Below are positions 53,060 through 64,000 of a stretch of DNA of 64,000 nt, piece after piece. Numbering within the stretch: the stretch's first letter is position 1; every line of letters starts with the position of its first letter. Under the pieces are notes generated by a model. The model saw only the letters and a program-made list of their open reading frames with translations. It made no database searches and was not told where the DNA came from. This DNA is from Diplonema papillatum (Eukaryota; Euglenozoa; Diplonemea; Diplonemida; Diplonemidae), in the NCBI GenBank assembly GCA_030068145.1, contig JAPJBO010000226.1, forward strand, positions 210,533 through 274,532. Direction: 5' to 3'. Both the position numbers and the translations under genes were made by a program.

Positions 53060-54436
53060 TGGCGCGCTGCTTCTACGGTGCGGTGGGTCGTCACGCTGCT
53101 CTACTCGAGGGTTCGCTCGTCCAATCGTGTTTATTTTTCCCAGGCGATTCCGTGAGAGCAGGCTCCTGTCGGTGACGGCCCTTCGCTTGCTTTTTCCTTC
53201 TCTTCGGTTCTCTATATTCGTCGCGACAGGTTTGCTTGGTCGACTTGCTGTTTCTTTCCGGGGGAAAGGAGGGGGTGGGGAAGGAGGGGAGGGAGGAGTC
53301 GAAGCAACGGTATGCCCTGAAAAGTCGGAATGTGCCGTGCCGTTGCTTTGTTGCGATGGGTGCCCGGTGGGTCTAAGCTTTTCCGGCAGACACTAAAGAG
53401 AGAAGGTGGACAGGGTTTGGCGACAGTCAGTCGGTTCGCCTTTCGGGCTTTTTGTGTTTCCGACGATCCCATGGGACGTGCAGATCGGTGTCTTTCGGTC
53501 GTTGTGTTTTCTGTATTTTATATCGTCAACTCTTGAGCGAAGCCGTTGAAACCATGCTCGTCTCTTGAACGTGACGTGTCGTGTCGTGTGAGAAATCGAA
53601 AGAAGAAGATCGTCTCATCCCTGTGGGTCTGTAGGAACAACAGAAGGCCACGCCATGGTTTTTCGTGCGGTATACCTCTGCCCGGTGTTTGTTTCAGCGG
53701 CAAAGCAATGCGATGCGGCCGTGATAGACGGCGACAGGCAATGCGATGCGGCCGTGATAGACGGCGACAGGCAATGCGATGCGGCCGTGATAGACGGCGA
53801 CAGGCAATGCGATGCTGAGATAGACCTGGACAGCGGCAAGCAATGCGATGCGGTTCCTGGGGATAGGATGGGTGGATCGGACCGCGATAGGCGACAGGCA
53901 ATGCGATCCGGTTCCAGGGGTTAGGGGTGGGCCAGGACTGTGAAAGACAGCGGCCGGCAATGCGGCGCCTGGGGGCGCGGCGGCCACGTTCGGTAGACCG
54001 CTCGAAAATGAAACTCGTTCACCCCAAAAGGAAAGGCACAAGCCGACTTGCGAGGCAAAAAAAAAATGAAAAGCAGAACGAAAGATCTAGGGAGCCTAGA
54101 GGGAAAAATGAAGAAGACAGGGGAGGGATGAGAGGAAAGCGCGTTTGAGAAAAAGACCATAAATCTCAAACCGAACGAATAATGCAGGCGGAAGGTGGTG
54201 AAACCGCTACTCAGACACAGTATATAGGGGGTGCACGAATAGTTGCACACATTAGACGGACATCCTGGACAATAAGAAGGCTTCGGAATACGAAGACCTT
54301 CGTTGTCACTTTTCATGATGGCAAAATATCGGATGCGGGAGAAAGCACCTTATGCGTTAAAGTACGCCCCCCTCTACTTCTTGTTGAACGGAAAAGAGGC
54401 AGATAAGGGAATACCTGTTCCCCCACCTTTTTGTTT
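53060..54436. other. Upstream region of cyclin 1, with a 33-bp tandem repeat
   Basis: gtgcagatcggtgtctttcg at 53477-53496 resembles motifs upstream of the kinase and SNF2 genes. Three near-perfect 33-bp units (aatgcgatgcggccgtgata, gacggcgacaggc) lie at 53705-53815, followed by degenerate units sharing gcaatgcgatgcgg to about 53915. The repeat is a multiple of three and produces a repetitive open frame that I do not consider a gene. Nothing else recognised. Confidence 0.7.
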
Positions 54437-54632
54437 TACACAAGCGCCAGCTTGAAAGGAAATGCTCGACGATGCTGCCCGACAAAGAACAGAAGGGATC
54501 CCAAGTGTTGTAACGTGTTGAATGGACGTGAGGTCATGCGGGTCTACCCCTGCACGACAAAACACACAATCACACAAACACAACAGGTCAAAGTCCTGAG
54601 TGAGAAACAACACATGGTAGCGAAGAACCAAT
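54437..54632 (+). repeat. Family S repeat, plus orientation
   Basis: Nearly identical to 50846-51052: cacaagcgccagcttgaaag, gaaatgctcgacgatgctgc, ccgacaaagaacagaaggga, gacgtgaggtcatgcgggtc. It is followed by ctcccttcctccattcggag, also present before the 3.3 kb copy, so the family may include a further module. Confidence 0.85.
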
Positions 54633-54639
54633 CAGACTG

Positions 54640-56130
54640 TGTTTGTATAGTATACCCTCCCTTCCTCCATTCGGAGTCGAAGCAGCCACGTCGAGTATTT
54701 TGGCACAGCCGTGACGACTTGCACCCAAATCGCCTCTCGCATTTCTTCGAAGCCTGACGGGTACGAAGTTCGAAGAACTAAAAAAACGAGCTCGCCGCTC
54801 CGCTGATCCAAAAATAAAAACGATGGCGGTGTTCCGAAGAGTGGCGGTGGTGTTCGCAAAATGTTGGTGTTCGGAACAATGGGGTTTATCAGAGTGAAAG
54901 TTCGGTTGAAACTGTATTGTTGGTTTAGAGTTAAAGTTCGCTTGGAATTTTAGAGGGGATGTTTTTGGTTTTGCGTGAAAAGTCGTTATGAAAAGCTATT
55001 TCGACTTCTGGCGCAAGAAAAAAGCGGGAGGTGGCGAGCCTCTAATTTCCTCCGATAGCGCACGGTTGAGCGGCTCTCCCTGATGAAACGCGTTGGACTG
55101 TCTATTGCATTACCGACCGCTTCCGGTTCGAACGCGAACCGAAATGTCTGTCTAGCGACAATCTGCGTTGATCAATCTGCATTGAACACTCAGGTGACTA
55201 ACTCTTAGACGCACCGACTTGTGGTTTCGGCTCTTCGTATGCAAAGGTGCAAGACAGCGGCATGGCGCAGCTTTGCCAGGGTTCGGGGTGGACAAGCTCA
55301 AAGGTTTGGCAAAAGGGCAAGAGTGTTCATCTACGGAGGGGATGGAGGAGAGGGTCGGGGATCTACAACAGAAGAGAAAAGAAGAAGAAAAAGGCGGCAT
55401 GTGGGGGAAGAGAGGGCAATGATCTACGGCAATCGAGCCAAACGCGAGAAAGCAAATAAAAAGGGCGGGGGGGCAAGGTTTAGTCCGGGGTTGCGCTCCT
55501 TCTTTCACCAAGTGCCTCCAACGAACCGTCTTTCCATTTCCAGAGGCCTGGCGACAGCAAGGCTCGGTTCTCTTCTTCCTTCGTCGGGGCGGAATGAGCA
55601 CATGCCAAGTGGCATTGCTCGTCCGAAGACAAGCGGGTAGCTTCGGCAAACTACTCAAGACCGCCATCCGGAACTAGCGACAGCACGGATTCTGCGCTTT
55701 GGTCACTTTGTACTGCCCAAGGACGTTTCCGGTGTTAGGGTCTTGCCCCGATGAACAACTCAGCAGAATGATGATGCAAAAAGACTTTCAATGTATGGTG
55801 CACCTCGCGTGCACAGGCGTAAACATCGCTGGAGGAAGATTTCCTTGTTATGTGGGCTTCGTCTAACTGTTCTCATGTGCGGCCGAAGCTCCAGAAACGT
55901 TCCCTTCAGTACAACAGTATTTTGGCATTCAACCCCAACCACGACACGGACGCGTTCGGACACACTCAGGAACTACGCAAGTGACAGGAAACGAGGATTC
56001 GCCCGGAATGTAGGATTTCCTGATGGCGCGGCATGTGATAAGAAATAGAGAGGCTGGACAAGCAAGGGGCGGAGAGGGGGAGGATGGACGTCCTTCCAAG
56101 GGAAGGTCCTTCGGGTGGGAGCGGAGGGGT
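54640..56130. other. Gap between the cyclin genes, part 1
   Basis: Contains a gttcggtt/aaagttcg-rich AT stretch near 54860-54960 and purine-rich stretches near 55370-55480. No recognised gene. Confidence 0.5.
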
Positions 56131-56137
56131 GGGGAAT

Positions 56138-56275
56138 GCAAAGAACGTGCTTCGAACGGCATGTGCTCCGCACCGTATCGCATCCATACGGGAAGGGTGC
56201 TTTCAGTCCTTGTAAGTCCCGGACACAATGGGCAGACTCATCATCAGCGCGGAACGTGAGTCTGACAGACGGGAC
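56138..56275 (+). repeat. Dispersed repeat P, diverged copy
   Basis: gaacgtgcttcgaacggca, ccgcaccgt and actcatcatcagcgcggaac match parts of 39963-40190 and 57338-57570 in the same order. Confidence 0.6.
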
Positions 56276-56817
56276 AGCGGATGGAAAAGGGCTGGAGAGA
56301 GGAAAACACAAGGAACGGCGCTGGATGCCGGACGTAAAAGACTCTTCAAAACACGACAGGCAATTCGTTTTCTTCTGTGCGTGCCGGCGGGGGTTGATGT
56401 CATGATCACTCCCTTCATTCTTCAGCCATCGGAAGGTCTACTTAGCTGGCGTACTCGCCTATATCTGTCTAAATACAACCGTCACCAATACAGCAGTCCA
56501 GGGAGGAATTGACGCCAACATGGAGGCCTGTCAGCTACAACTCCGGCATGCAGTGGTGGAACAGAGCAGAAACTCTTCCAGAATATTTCTTCTTTACTCT
56601 ATAGGGTGACTGCAGCTTCTTTCCGGACAGTTAAGGCATCCGAGAACCAGATGGCGAGGGGGTTTGGACGGGGAGGACCCCTCTGTTGTGGCATTGAGTC
56701 CCAGGTACCCCCTGGCTCCTGGAAAGCTGCACTTTCTTCGTGTAGTAGGGTGTGTTGTGGATGTGCATGGAAGAAACAGGGGAGATCGCATTCTCTTGCA
56801 TCGGGCCGTACCGTTAA
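56276..56817. other. Gap between the cyclin genes, part 2
   Basis: Short open frames only. Nothing recognised. Confidence 0.5.
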
Positions 56818-56965
56818 CCGCAACAGGTCTCCCAGGCTAAAAGCCTCTGGCCGACAGAACAATGTAGGTAAGGGAAGTCGGCAAACTGGATCCGTAACTT
56901 CGGGAAAAGGATTGGCCTCTGAGGACACATGCAGGATTGTCAGTGCGGGTTTGGTTCTGCCTTGA
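56818..56965 (+). rRNA. Second, shorter 28S rRNA fragment
   Basis: gcaacaggtctcccaggct, gcctctggccgacagaacaa, tgtaggtaagggaagtcggc, aaactggatccgtaacttcg and ggaaaaggattggcctctga. It overlaps the region at 49330-49450 but extends further upstream in the 28S and keeps gtaggtaagg, which the larger fragment has lost. It is an independent piece, not a duplicate of the same break points. Confidence 0.8.
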
Positions 56966-57337
56966 GTTCTTCCGTCATTCTTGCAGTGTTGCGAGTAGCA
57001 TGCAGCGTCCGCCACATTTTCGAAAAGGTGCTTGCAACGGGCAAGTCTTTCCCCACAGCAAAAGAAATATGAAGTATTGAAATCCTTGCTCTAAGCATAG
57101 TAGTGGCCACGTGATGAGATGGGACACGTCCCGAGGATCCTGTGGTATTGATACATGCCTTTGCGACCCCACTCGGCGCTACAACCTAAAGGTGCCGATC
57201 CTGTAACGTACGGCGGGTGCATTTGTGAGGACGTGCTGAAGGTGTCTGTTTCGGCATGCAGACAAGGATTCGTCCACTGCACCGGTTGGTGGCAAATCCT
57301 GTGGTGAACAAAAATGATTGTGATGGGAGGGTGGGGA
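56966..57337. other. Gap between the cyclin genes, part 3
   Basis: Nothing recognised between the 28S piece and repeat P. Confidence 0.5.
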
Positions 57338-57570
57338 TTGCAAGAACGTGCTTGGAATAGGTATGCGCTCGACACCGCACTGGTCGTCCCGTCTGCGCCG
57401 TGTTTCGGTCCTTTAAGCCACGGGCACATAAGGCGGACCATCATCAGCGCGGAACCTGAGTGTCTGCAGACAGGAGCGGTGTGAGTCTGGTTTGTCAGGC
57501 GGCTGTTCGTAGCTCGTCACAGCCAGGACCACCCGTGCTGCCAGAGCACAGGAAAATCCGCCACGGGGAG
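57338..57570 (+). repeat. Dispersed 230-bp repeat P, copy 2
   Basis: Same order as 39963-40190 (tgcaagaacgtgcttggaat to ccaggaccacccgtgctgcc), with few differences. Confidence 0.85.
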
Positions 57571-58608
57571 GATGATGGGAGGGTGGGGAGCGGGGTATTT
57601 GCATGTGTCTCTGCCCGTCTCTTGTTGAATGATCGTCCGTGCCCAACGCGGGCGCCAGCGCATCCAATGCGATGGCACCAGCACAGATCGTCATGTGGAG
57701 AAGCCCCCGTCCCCTGGGGTAAGGCAGGAAAAAGTATCTGCCACCCGCTTTCTTCCAGGGGATGCGACGGTTGGACCAGCAGAGAGCTGAAAGGATTCAA
57801 TCTGCTTTCGAATAAGATATGTATCTAGCGCGGTGGGAGCGCGCTGGGTGGGCGCTCAACACGGTGTACAGCAACGTCCGGCTTTCTGTGATTCGGCCTG
57901 CGAAGCCACAGACATGGTACCTAAGCATTGAGTTATTGTGGGACACACACAACCACTTTACTCATGACAACCGTGTTCGTAAAAACACCGCAGACTTTGT
58001 ACAAAGGCTGCGCTGACTCAACTCCTCCCGTCTGGGGTTCCTTTAAACCAGTTTGCGGCTGCGCTGGGCGGGTGACCAACCCTTCGCCCTGCGAAAATGC
58101 TTCGGCAATTCTCTCTTTTTTTCAGAGCAAAAACTTGTTGATTGAATGGGGGGGGGGGGGGTTTGGTCGGAGTGAGAGGGACGACGGTGTCTTTATCGGC
58201 CGGCCTCCCTCTTTCGCCAGAAGCGCTTCTGGCTGGTAGCAGGAAGGATGGGCGGCGCGGCGGCATTCGCTGTTCGTGCATTTCCCCAAGTGGCTCTCTC
58301 GAATGGCCCTGATTTCGGCCGAAGCCAACGCTCGTGCGGCAGGCCGAACGTCGTCCCACACGCGGTCGGGTGTTGGAGTCGTGGCCAACACCGAGAGGTT
58401 GTCCGAGGGGTAGTCACACCTCTCGGGGCCCCAAGTGTGACGAACTGTTCTCTGGGGGGGGGGCGCTCAACGAACTCAAAACTCGGCTGCTCTCTATGCA
58501 CATGCCGCCAAAGGGTCGCCGCTACTCACAAGAGAGGGGATGCACTCGCCCCGTACCCTCCTCGGCAAACAGCCCTTCTAGGCGGTGCACTCTCGTCCTG
58601 GTGTCCCC
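57571..58608. other. Gap downstream of cyclin 2
   Basis: A G-run at 58147 and short open frames. No recognised domain. Confidence 0.5.
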
Positions 58609-58656
58609 AGCATTGAGTTCTTTTGAGTACATGAACCACATGGATTGGCATGCACT
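58609..58656 (-). repeat. Target sequence T without a retrotransposon
   Basis: Minus strand agtgcatgccaatccatgtg, gttcatgtactcaaaagaac, tcaatgct. Flanks on both sides differ from the element and from TR, so this is either an empty target site or a relic. It lies about 160 bases past the cyclin 2 stop. Confidence 0.75.
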
Positions 58657-58814
58657 TTAGCCCGGGTCGGCGGCACGGGTGTTTTTTTGTGGGAGGCATA
58701 CTCTGGAGCACCGCTTCTACGTTTGAAAAGCAGAAGAGCAAAGTTATTCTAGTCTAGACAACGAGTGGTGGCGGCGGGTGAGAGGACGGAGGGCAGCGAG
58801 GGTCCTTCGAGAGG

Positions 58815-61252
58815 CTACTGCTGCGGCCGGAAGCCTTGGACGTCGAATGCCCTGGAGATGCAGCTGTAGCGGGAGTGGCTGAACTTCTTTCGCACGGCGG
58901 AGATTCGCAGCTTCGGCACCTGTGGCGTTTTGAGACCATGGGGGAAAGCCTTCGTGTTACTTTTAGTGAACACTGCCTCTCATGCACGTTTGATGCTAGC
59001 ACCAAGTCTTCTTCGAAGCAGATGTTAGAAACGCAATGCGAAAGCGGGAGTGCAATACTTCGCAAAGGGTATAAAATATTGGGCTGGCCCTCGGTATTCT
59101 TGATTCCACCGCGTTGTTGTGTGCACTTGCTGACACGCCGGGAACATTGGGAAGCCGTGTCGTCCTTCGTCTGCGTCCACTTTATCCTGTTCTATTCTGC
59201 TTCTTGCTCTTAGGTTGTTCCCAACTTCTGCTTCCACATAGCTCCGCTAATTTCGCATGTACTCGATCTTGACGACGCAATGGTAGGTGATGACGTCCTC
59301 GTGCTTCGTCTACACTCCTTTTTGGGCTCACGTGTTTCCCTACCTGTCGGGAGGATGCATGGCTGCTCTCCGGCTAGTTCAGGATCCAAATCAAGCTTTG
59401 TTCGATTCGACTACTGTTGAAGAAGGGAACTGTGTCTGAGCGACAGCGACAGGCATTAAGCTTGGACAGGTGTCAAGTAGTTGTTTGCGCGATTTGACCT
59501 GTACGCGTTCAGGTTACACCGCTGCCAATGTTCCAGCTGTAACAAGTATGCTCTCTGAGGAGGTAGGTACTGGCTATCGCAAAAGGAACTGCTGGAAATA
59601 CCTTCTTGACGTACTCGTCGAGCACTGCCGCGGGCTCTTGCAAGTCGATTTCGAAGTACTTCGACGCTTCTTCGAAGTCTGGCGTCCACGCGGGCTCCGT
59701 GCCGAGAACTCGGCGGGCGAGGTACACGCACGCCGCAGCCTGCGAAGCGAAGGTGAATCAAGAACAGAAAGTGAGCTTGTGAACAGGGCTTACGCTCCGG
59801 TTTCGGTCTCAGGGAAAATACGTGTGGTCCACATGTGGACGCTCAAGGTTAGAGCAAAAAAAATGTTTCCCCCCTTTGTGCGCACTTTCCTTCAAACCTG
59901 TTTTGTTCATCTAACGGGAGTGAGGATACATCGATCTGTTTTTGTTCTTGACAAATTGCATTTGCTAGACACAAAGATAGCGGCACTACTAAGTTGGCGA
60001 CACGTGGCTGTGCGGCCTTGGGCGTTGACACACCCTGCATGTGGACCAACCTGCAAGCACGTGTGGGGGAAAAAATAAATCAAAATCCACATGTTGTACC
60101 TGTGGATCCACACGTGGGGAAAAAACATCCAGAAATTGTAACGTGTGGAAATCCACACGTTCCACACGTGGAGCGTAAGCCCTGCTTGTGAAGGCTGAAG
60201 GACTCCACCCCTACCGCCGAAAAACTAGTTTATTCGGGTCTCTTTTTGCATCTGCGGGTTTTGTACTTGAGAGCACAGTAGCGCCCGCTAGACTGCTAGC
60301 TTATTACCGAAAAATCATTTTGGTGGCAGTGATACCGGTATATACTCTTGATCGACCCTAGTCTTGAACTGGCTCGTCGCGGGCCATGATATTCGCTGCC
60401 ATCCCTGGCCAAACAACACTAGTACTATGAGGAAAAAGAGCGTACCTGTAGGGACGGAAGGAAAGCCGTCATGTTCCCGCACACAAGCGTCTGCTCTGCG
60501 AGGTACTCGGCGCCGTGATTGATGGTTTCGGATTGCTCAAACCGGAGCAGGTTCATCAGGAATGGCCACATCGTCGGAACGGTGAGGTTGTAGTCCAGCT
60601 CGATCAGCACTGTTCGCTCCATCTGCAAAAGGAAAGAACAATTTATGCTTTGTCGGTGTTCTTGTTGGCGATAGATCTTGGTTTGTTCTTCCACGTGCTA
60701 ATGCCGAAGTCTTCTCGGTTCAATTCTTTACTTTGGACTTTGGTTCATTTGAGCCAACAATTGAAGTACCAAGATGGAAAGAGTGCGAGGAAGTATTCCT
60801 GCGAGCAGGGGCAGCTTTCGTAAACGCGATGTACCCAAGTGGAATGGGGGGAATGTTAATGGCCGTGCAGGTTACGAGCAACGGCGTGATGGGCTGCATG
60901 CGGCGGTAATTCTTCCTGAAGCAAGAGCCGAGATCTTCCGCTTCGTTCGCCATCAGCGTTGAACGCTTACGCCCGCCGAACTAAACCAAGCTTTACCGGT
61001 GATGCGTGTAGGCGACAACAAATATACCCCTTTTGAGATTTCGCAAATGGCAGCCTCCCCAAGTATTTCCTACTACTAGTACAAAGCAGGTGCTTGTACA
61101 AGAGAACATACCTGGAGGACTTCTGGTCTCGTGTACGTGTTCGCAGAGATGTGGACGAAGTCACGGACTTCAGGGGGTGCAATCTCCTCGTATTTGCAAG
61201 CGAGCATCATGGCGACGCAGCCGACCAGCTGCAGCTTCTTTTTTTCCACAGG
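58815..61252 (-). CDS. Mitotic A/B-type cyclin 2 (exons 2-5; exon 1 outside or lost)
   Basis: Exons 61252-61112, 60622-60446, 59739-59602 and 58919-58815, all phase 0 and with the same lengths as cyclin 1 exons 2-4 (141, 177 and 138 bases). Sequence: LQLVGCVAMMLACKYEEIAP, PEVRDFVHISANTYTRPEVL, MERTVLIELDYNLTVP, AAACVYLARRVLG and PKLRISAVRKKFSHSRY, ending GFRPQQ. Donors are gtatgt, gtacgc and gtattt. The first exon, which should carry the destruction box and MRAILVDWL, is not found up to the window end; retrotransposon copy C occupies the space and may sit in a long first intron. If exon 1 is missing altogether this is a pseudogene, but the open frames argue against that. It is a paralogue from gene duplication before the present divergence. 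Confidence 0.88.
60958..61104 (-). repeat. Family S repeat, minus orientation, next to the cyclin 2 intron 2 donor
   Basis: Minus strand: ttgtacaagcacctgctttg, tactagtagtaggaaatact, tggggaggctgccatttgcg, aaatctcaaaagg. It begins about 8 bases after the donor at 61111. It occupies the same relative position as the copy in cyclin 1 intron 3, but in a different intron. Confidence 0.8.
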
Positions 61253-61457
61253 CTGTGCGTTGTTGCTTTATACCGGTATCTCCGGCGGAGAAGTGCGCAC
61301 GAGACGCGGAAACGATCGAAGAAGTCCGCGGAACTACATGGCAAGCAGTTGGCAAACGCCTGCAATAGAATGGGGTTTCAGGGCCACTGCCTGGCAAACC
61401 CTATGTTTTCTTCGTTTACCCTTGGACCAGGAAGGCGCTACTCTACTGTTCACAAGA
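61253..61457. other. Intron stretch between cyclin 2 exon 2 and repeat TR
   Basis: Start of the presumed first intron of cyclin 2 as read from its 3' end. Nothing recognised. Confidence 0.5.
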
Positions 61458-61668
61458 AATGTGAAAACAGGTTTTTGTCTAGAGGCTTTTCGTGTCATTT
61501 TGCAAATGCTTTGAGCTATCTTTGTGTCTGTGCTTTCAGTCTTCTTAACCATGGTTAAGTGCGCAAATGGTGTCAGCCGAAGCTGGTACAGCTTCGGCGC
61601 CGCCCACGCTATGTTTGTTTAGCATTGAGTTCTTTTAAGTACATGAACCACATGGATTAGCATGCACT
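61458..61668 (-). repeat. Structured repeat TR with target sequence T (copy 2)
   Basis: Nearly identical to 4833-5050, including the hairpin (61598-61576, stem identical, loop changed from ggtaa to ggtac) and the palindrome cttaaccatggttaag (61544-61559). It lies at the 3' side of retrotransposon copy C. Confidence 0.8.
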
Positions 61669-64000
61669 GCCTTGAAAGTCAGGTTATCGGATGACGTCGT
61701 CACCTGCCATTGCGTCGTCAAGGTCGAGCATTTGTGGAGCTAGCGGGGTTTGGCTTTCTTGCGATTCCAGAGACTGAGTCGGCGAGTACGAGGGCGGGCA
61801 CGTGTGCCGTTTTTCACTTTCGAGGGCATTGGTGTGCCCGTGGTCCCCGGTCGTTTCTGAGAGCTGCTTGCCCTCGGTACCTTCTTCTTCCTTCGTTGCA
61901 CCCCTGAGTCGGGTGTGGTCGCCTTCGTCTTCTTCCGCTTGCGGCCGGCGATCGGGCCTTCCTTCGGGGTGCCGAGCACCCTCTTCTTCAGCGCTGGTCG
62001 TTCGCTGGTTCCTGGCGTTGGTGGCGGCCTCTTGGTCGCCCGTCCGGTCGTCGCCGTCTCCTTTTTCGTTGCCGCGAGCGGCGCTCGCGCCGCTCGCTTT
62101 CCTACTGGCGTTTCCCGCTGTACACCCACCTGGGTGGGTGAGGAGGGCCTCTTCTTCTTGTTGCGTCCGGGGGTTGACTCGACGTTCGGCTTGTTGGACT
62201 GGTGGTGGCCGCGGCTGCAACATGCCGCCGGTCGCCTCTGCGTCAGCGTAGGGAGCCTTTTGCACTCTTGGCAGGTCCCTCTGCCATGCGTGCGGCAGGC
62301 ATGATGCCCGCTGCGGCAACACGCCGCCGCCGTCTTGCACTCGCCGCACTTCGTCGTGCTGTGCTCTGTGCACACCGCGATCGGCTGCCCATCGTTCGCG
62401 TGGTGATGGTGCCGGCAGCACATCTCTACCGTGGGAGCGTCCCTTCGGACGAGTGCTCTGCACGCCTCACACTTCCCTTTGTGATGGGTCGCGCACGTGA
62501 CGAGTGCCTTCTCTATACCGACACCCGGCATATGCACGGGGTCTGGGTGCAGTTGTGGTGGGGCAGGCAGGGCCCACCTCGCCGCTCTCCCGATCGTCCA
62601 GTCAGGGTACGTCGGGCACTGCGTCCCTACATCGCTTCCTTTACTTGTTCCTCAAGTATCGTCCCCGTGTGTGCCTCGCGAAAGCGTGGCCTGGGCCGTA
62701 TACCCGATATCCCCGAGATGCCCATGAACGACAGCGACGTCGTCGGGCACACCCTCTCTCCTCTCATGCAGCTTCCCAGCCCTTGCTGTGCCGCCAGCTT
62801 GTCCAACGCGCTCATCATGCAGCGCAGGACGTTTCCCCGTTCTCTCACCCCCTTCGGCGCATTCCCGTGCAGCGGCATGCTGAGGCCCGAGAAGAGTTCA
62901 AAGTCGATCGCAAGCTCCAGCATTGACGCCTGCCCGTTCTCGGTCCATTGCATGTCCGACAACCACGCTACCAACGCATAAAACGTCGGTAGTCCCCAGG
63001 TCTTGTTCCGCTCCCACGTCCATGCCGGGGCAATCCGCGCGAAGGGGTTTTCCTTTCGTCGGCAGCATCGCATTGCGCGCCTCGACCAGGGGGTCGTGGG
63101 GTTCCTGGCCCAGCCGGGCACGTGCTTCGAGCCCAGCCCGTTCCGCAAGGATTTCAGCCATCATCTCCTGGAGCCGCCTCGAGAATTGGGCATTCTCGGG
63201 TACTACCACACCGTGTTCCAGCGTGCATCTGGGCCAGTCGGCCCGGTTGGCTGCCATCAGCTCGGCATGTGCCTCTCGTCGCCGTACGTGCGAGTACGCT
63301 CCGCAGTCCCAGAATACGTGTTTCTCGTCCTCGGTGTCGCCGCTTCCACAGTGCTTGCAGCTGGGCGCCTGCGGCTCAGCTCCGGCCTGCCTCATCCAGC
63401 AAGACGTGTACTCAGCCGTGTCCGCCAACGCTACACGTATAAGCCTCGCGGTGTGCGCGGGACATTCACGCATCCTCCAGAAGGAGTTCGTCCGCTCCAG
63501 GTCGGCTCTCTGTACGCCCTCAAATCCCGGCCGCCTCGCCACCAGTCGGGACCACGTCTTTCGCCCTCAAGTCCGCCCTAACTTCAGGTCCCCTCTTCGA
63601 AGGTGCCGAGGCTAGCGGGTCAGATGTTGCACCATTCCTCAGCGTGCGAGACAGGGGCCCGGGTCCCCATACGTGTCCACACTCCTCCATGCTCCTCATC
63701 GCCAGTCCGACTGGCCCCAGGGGTAGGTCCGCCCTCGGCGTATCTTCCCCGGATGCTCTCCATCAGAGGCAGCAGTCGTGGCAACCTCTCGCACGCCGCG
63801 TAAAACGCTGTCGTCACCCTATATTGCTAGGCATGTACCGGGATCCGTCAGGTGGCCCTTCTCCTGAAAGTTTAGGACCATCGTCCCTCGCGCGCTTCGG
63901 GTTGGATCCACCCCAGATCAGTCCCATCACCGACGTCGTCAGCCGTTTCATCGCCACCTTCGATACCGGCGCGAAAGAGCAGCCTGACAGCGCCGCCGGT
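61669..64000 (-). mobile_element. Non-LTR retrotransposon copy C, frameshifted, runs off the window
   Basis: Highly similar to 5051-7384 of copy A: the RT C-terminal part, zinc knuckle, Cys/His modules and basic tail. The reading frame is broken by several small indels (near 61806, 62640, 63050-63110, 63400 and 63560), so it is dead. The stop is near 61684, and target T follows directly. It lies in sense orientation upstream of cyclin 2 exon 2. Confidence 0.9.
61684..63542 (-). pseudogene. Broken polyprotein ORF of retrotransposon copy C
   Basis: Successive frames cover the RT thumb to zinc region (63542-62898), the TFYALVAWLSDMQWTE region (63148-62627) and the Cys/His and basic tail (62537-61740, then 62463-61684 in another frame). 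Residues agree with copy A over long stretches, so decay is recent. Confidence 0.85.

Noticed and set aside
53700..53815. CRISPR-like array
   Set aside because: Units are directly adjacent without spacers, and the DNA is eukaryotic.
53545..53924. Repetitive protein with DGDRQCDAAVI units
   Set aside because: Produced by a 33-bp DNA tandem repeat readable in several frames on both strands; no other coding evidence.

Overview
The window is nuclear DNA of a eukaryotic protist. Genes are split by GT-AG introns, exons are GC-rich, and introns and gaps are full of transposons, short dispersed repeats, satellites and homopolymer runs. All eight host genes recognised lie on the minus strand. The nuclear small-subunit rRNA fragment near 48.3 kb carries a stretch (aaattgcccaat, then gaggcagcg and agaaatag) that resembles kinetoplastid/diplonemid SSU rRNA more than animal or plant rRNA. 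One-directional genes plus this rRNA suggest Euglenozoa, perhaps a diplonemid. That placement is inference and is not proven.

Layout (gene direction runs from high to low coordinates). 13.8-0 kb: a Ser/Thr protein kinase with a very long C-terminal region that leaves the window; a 9.1 kb intron between its N-lobe and the HRD motif holds a site-specific OTU-endonuclease-reverse transcriptase retrotransposon (copy A), a truncated copy B, and direct copies of a ~54 bp target sequence. 29.9-15.5 kb: a SNF2/STH1/BRG1-type chromatin-remodelling ATPase, whose first 11 kb intron holds a diverged retrotransposon remnant, a hAT transposase gene on the opposite strand, a fold-back element and satellites. 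34.3-31.7 kb: a fused dethiobiotin synthetase/DAPA aminotransferase (biotin synthesis), flanked by decayed partial copies of both its ends. 36.7-35.7 kb: a coiled-coil protein. 41.5-40.2 kb: a conserved-looking protein of unknown function. 46.4-43.2 kb: a PPIP5K/Vip1 inositol-pyrophosphate kinase/phosphatase. 53.1-48.9 kb and 61.3-58.8 kb: two paralogous A/B-type mitotic cyclins with identical intron positions; the second lacks its first exon, and retrotransposon copy C (61.7-64 kb) sits upstream, presumably in its first intron.

Among the genes are isolated fragments of 18S and 28S rRNA (48.3, 49.3 and 56.8 kb), a short interspersed family found in both orientations and often just after 5' splice sites, and a small structured repeat (9-bp-stem hairpin plus 16-bp palindrome) next to the retrotransposon target site. 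The genes are housekeeping or regulatory (cell cycle, chromatin, inositol-pyrophosphate signalling, biotin) and do not form a pathway. The most unusual material is the mobile and repeated DNA inside the introns.

Intron-exon structures were inferred by hand from reading frame, GT/AG sites, phase and family homology. Frames join cleanly in every gene unless stated.
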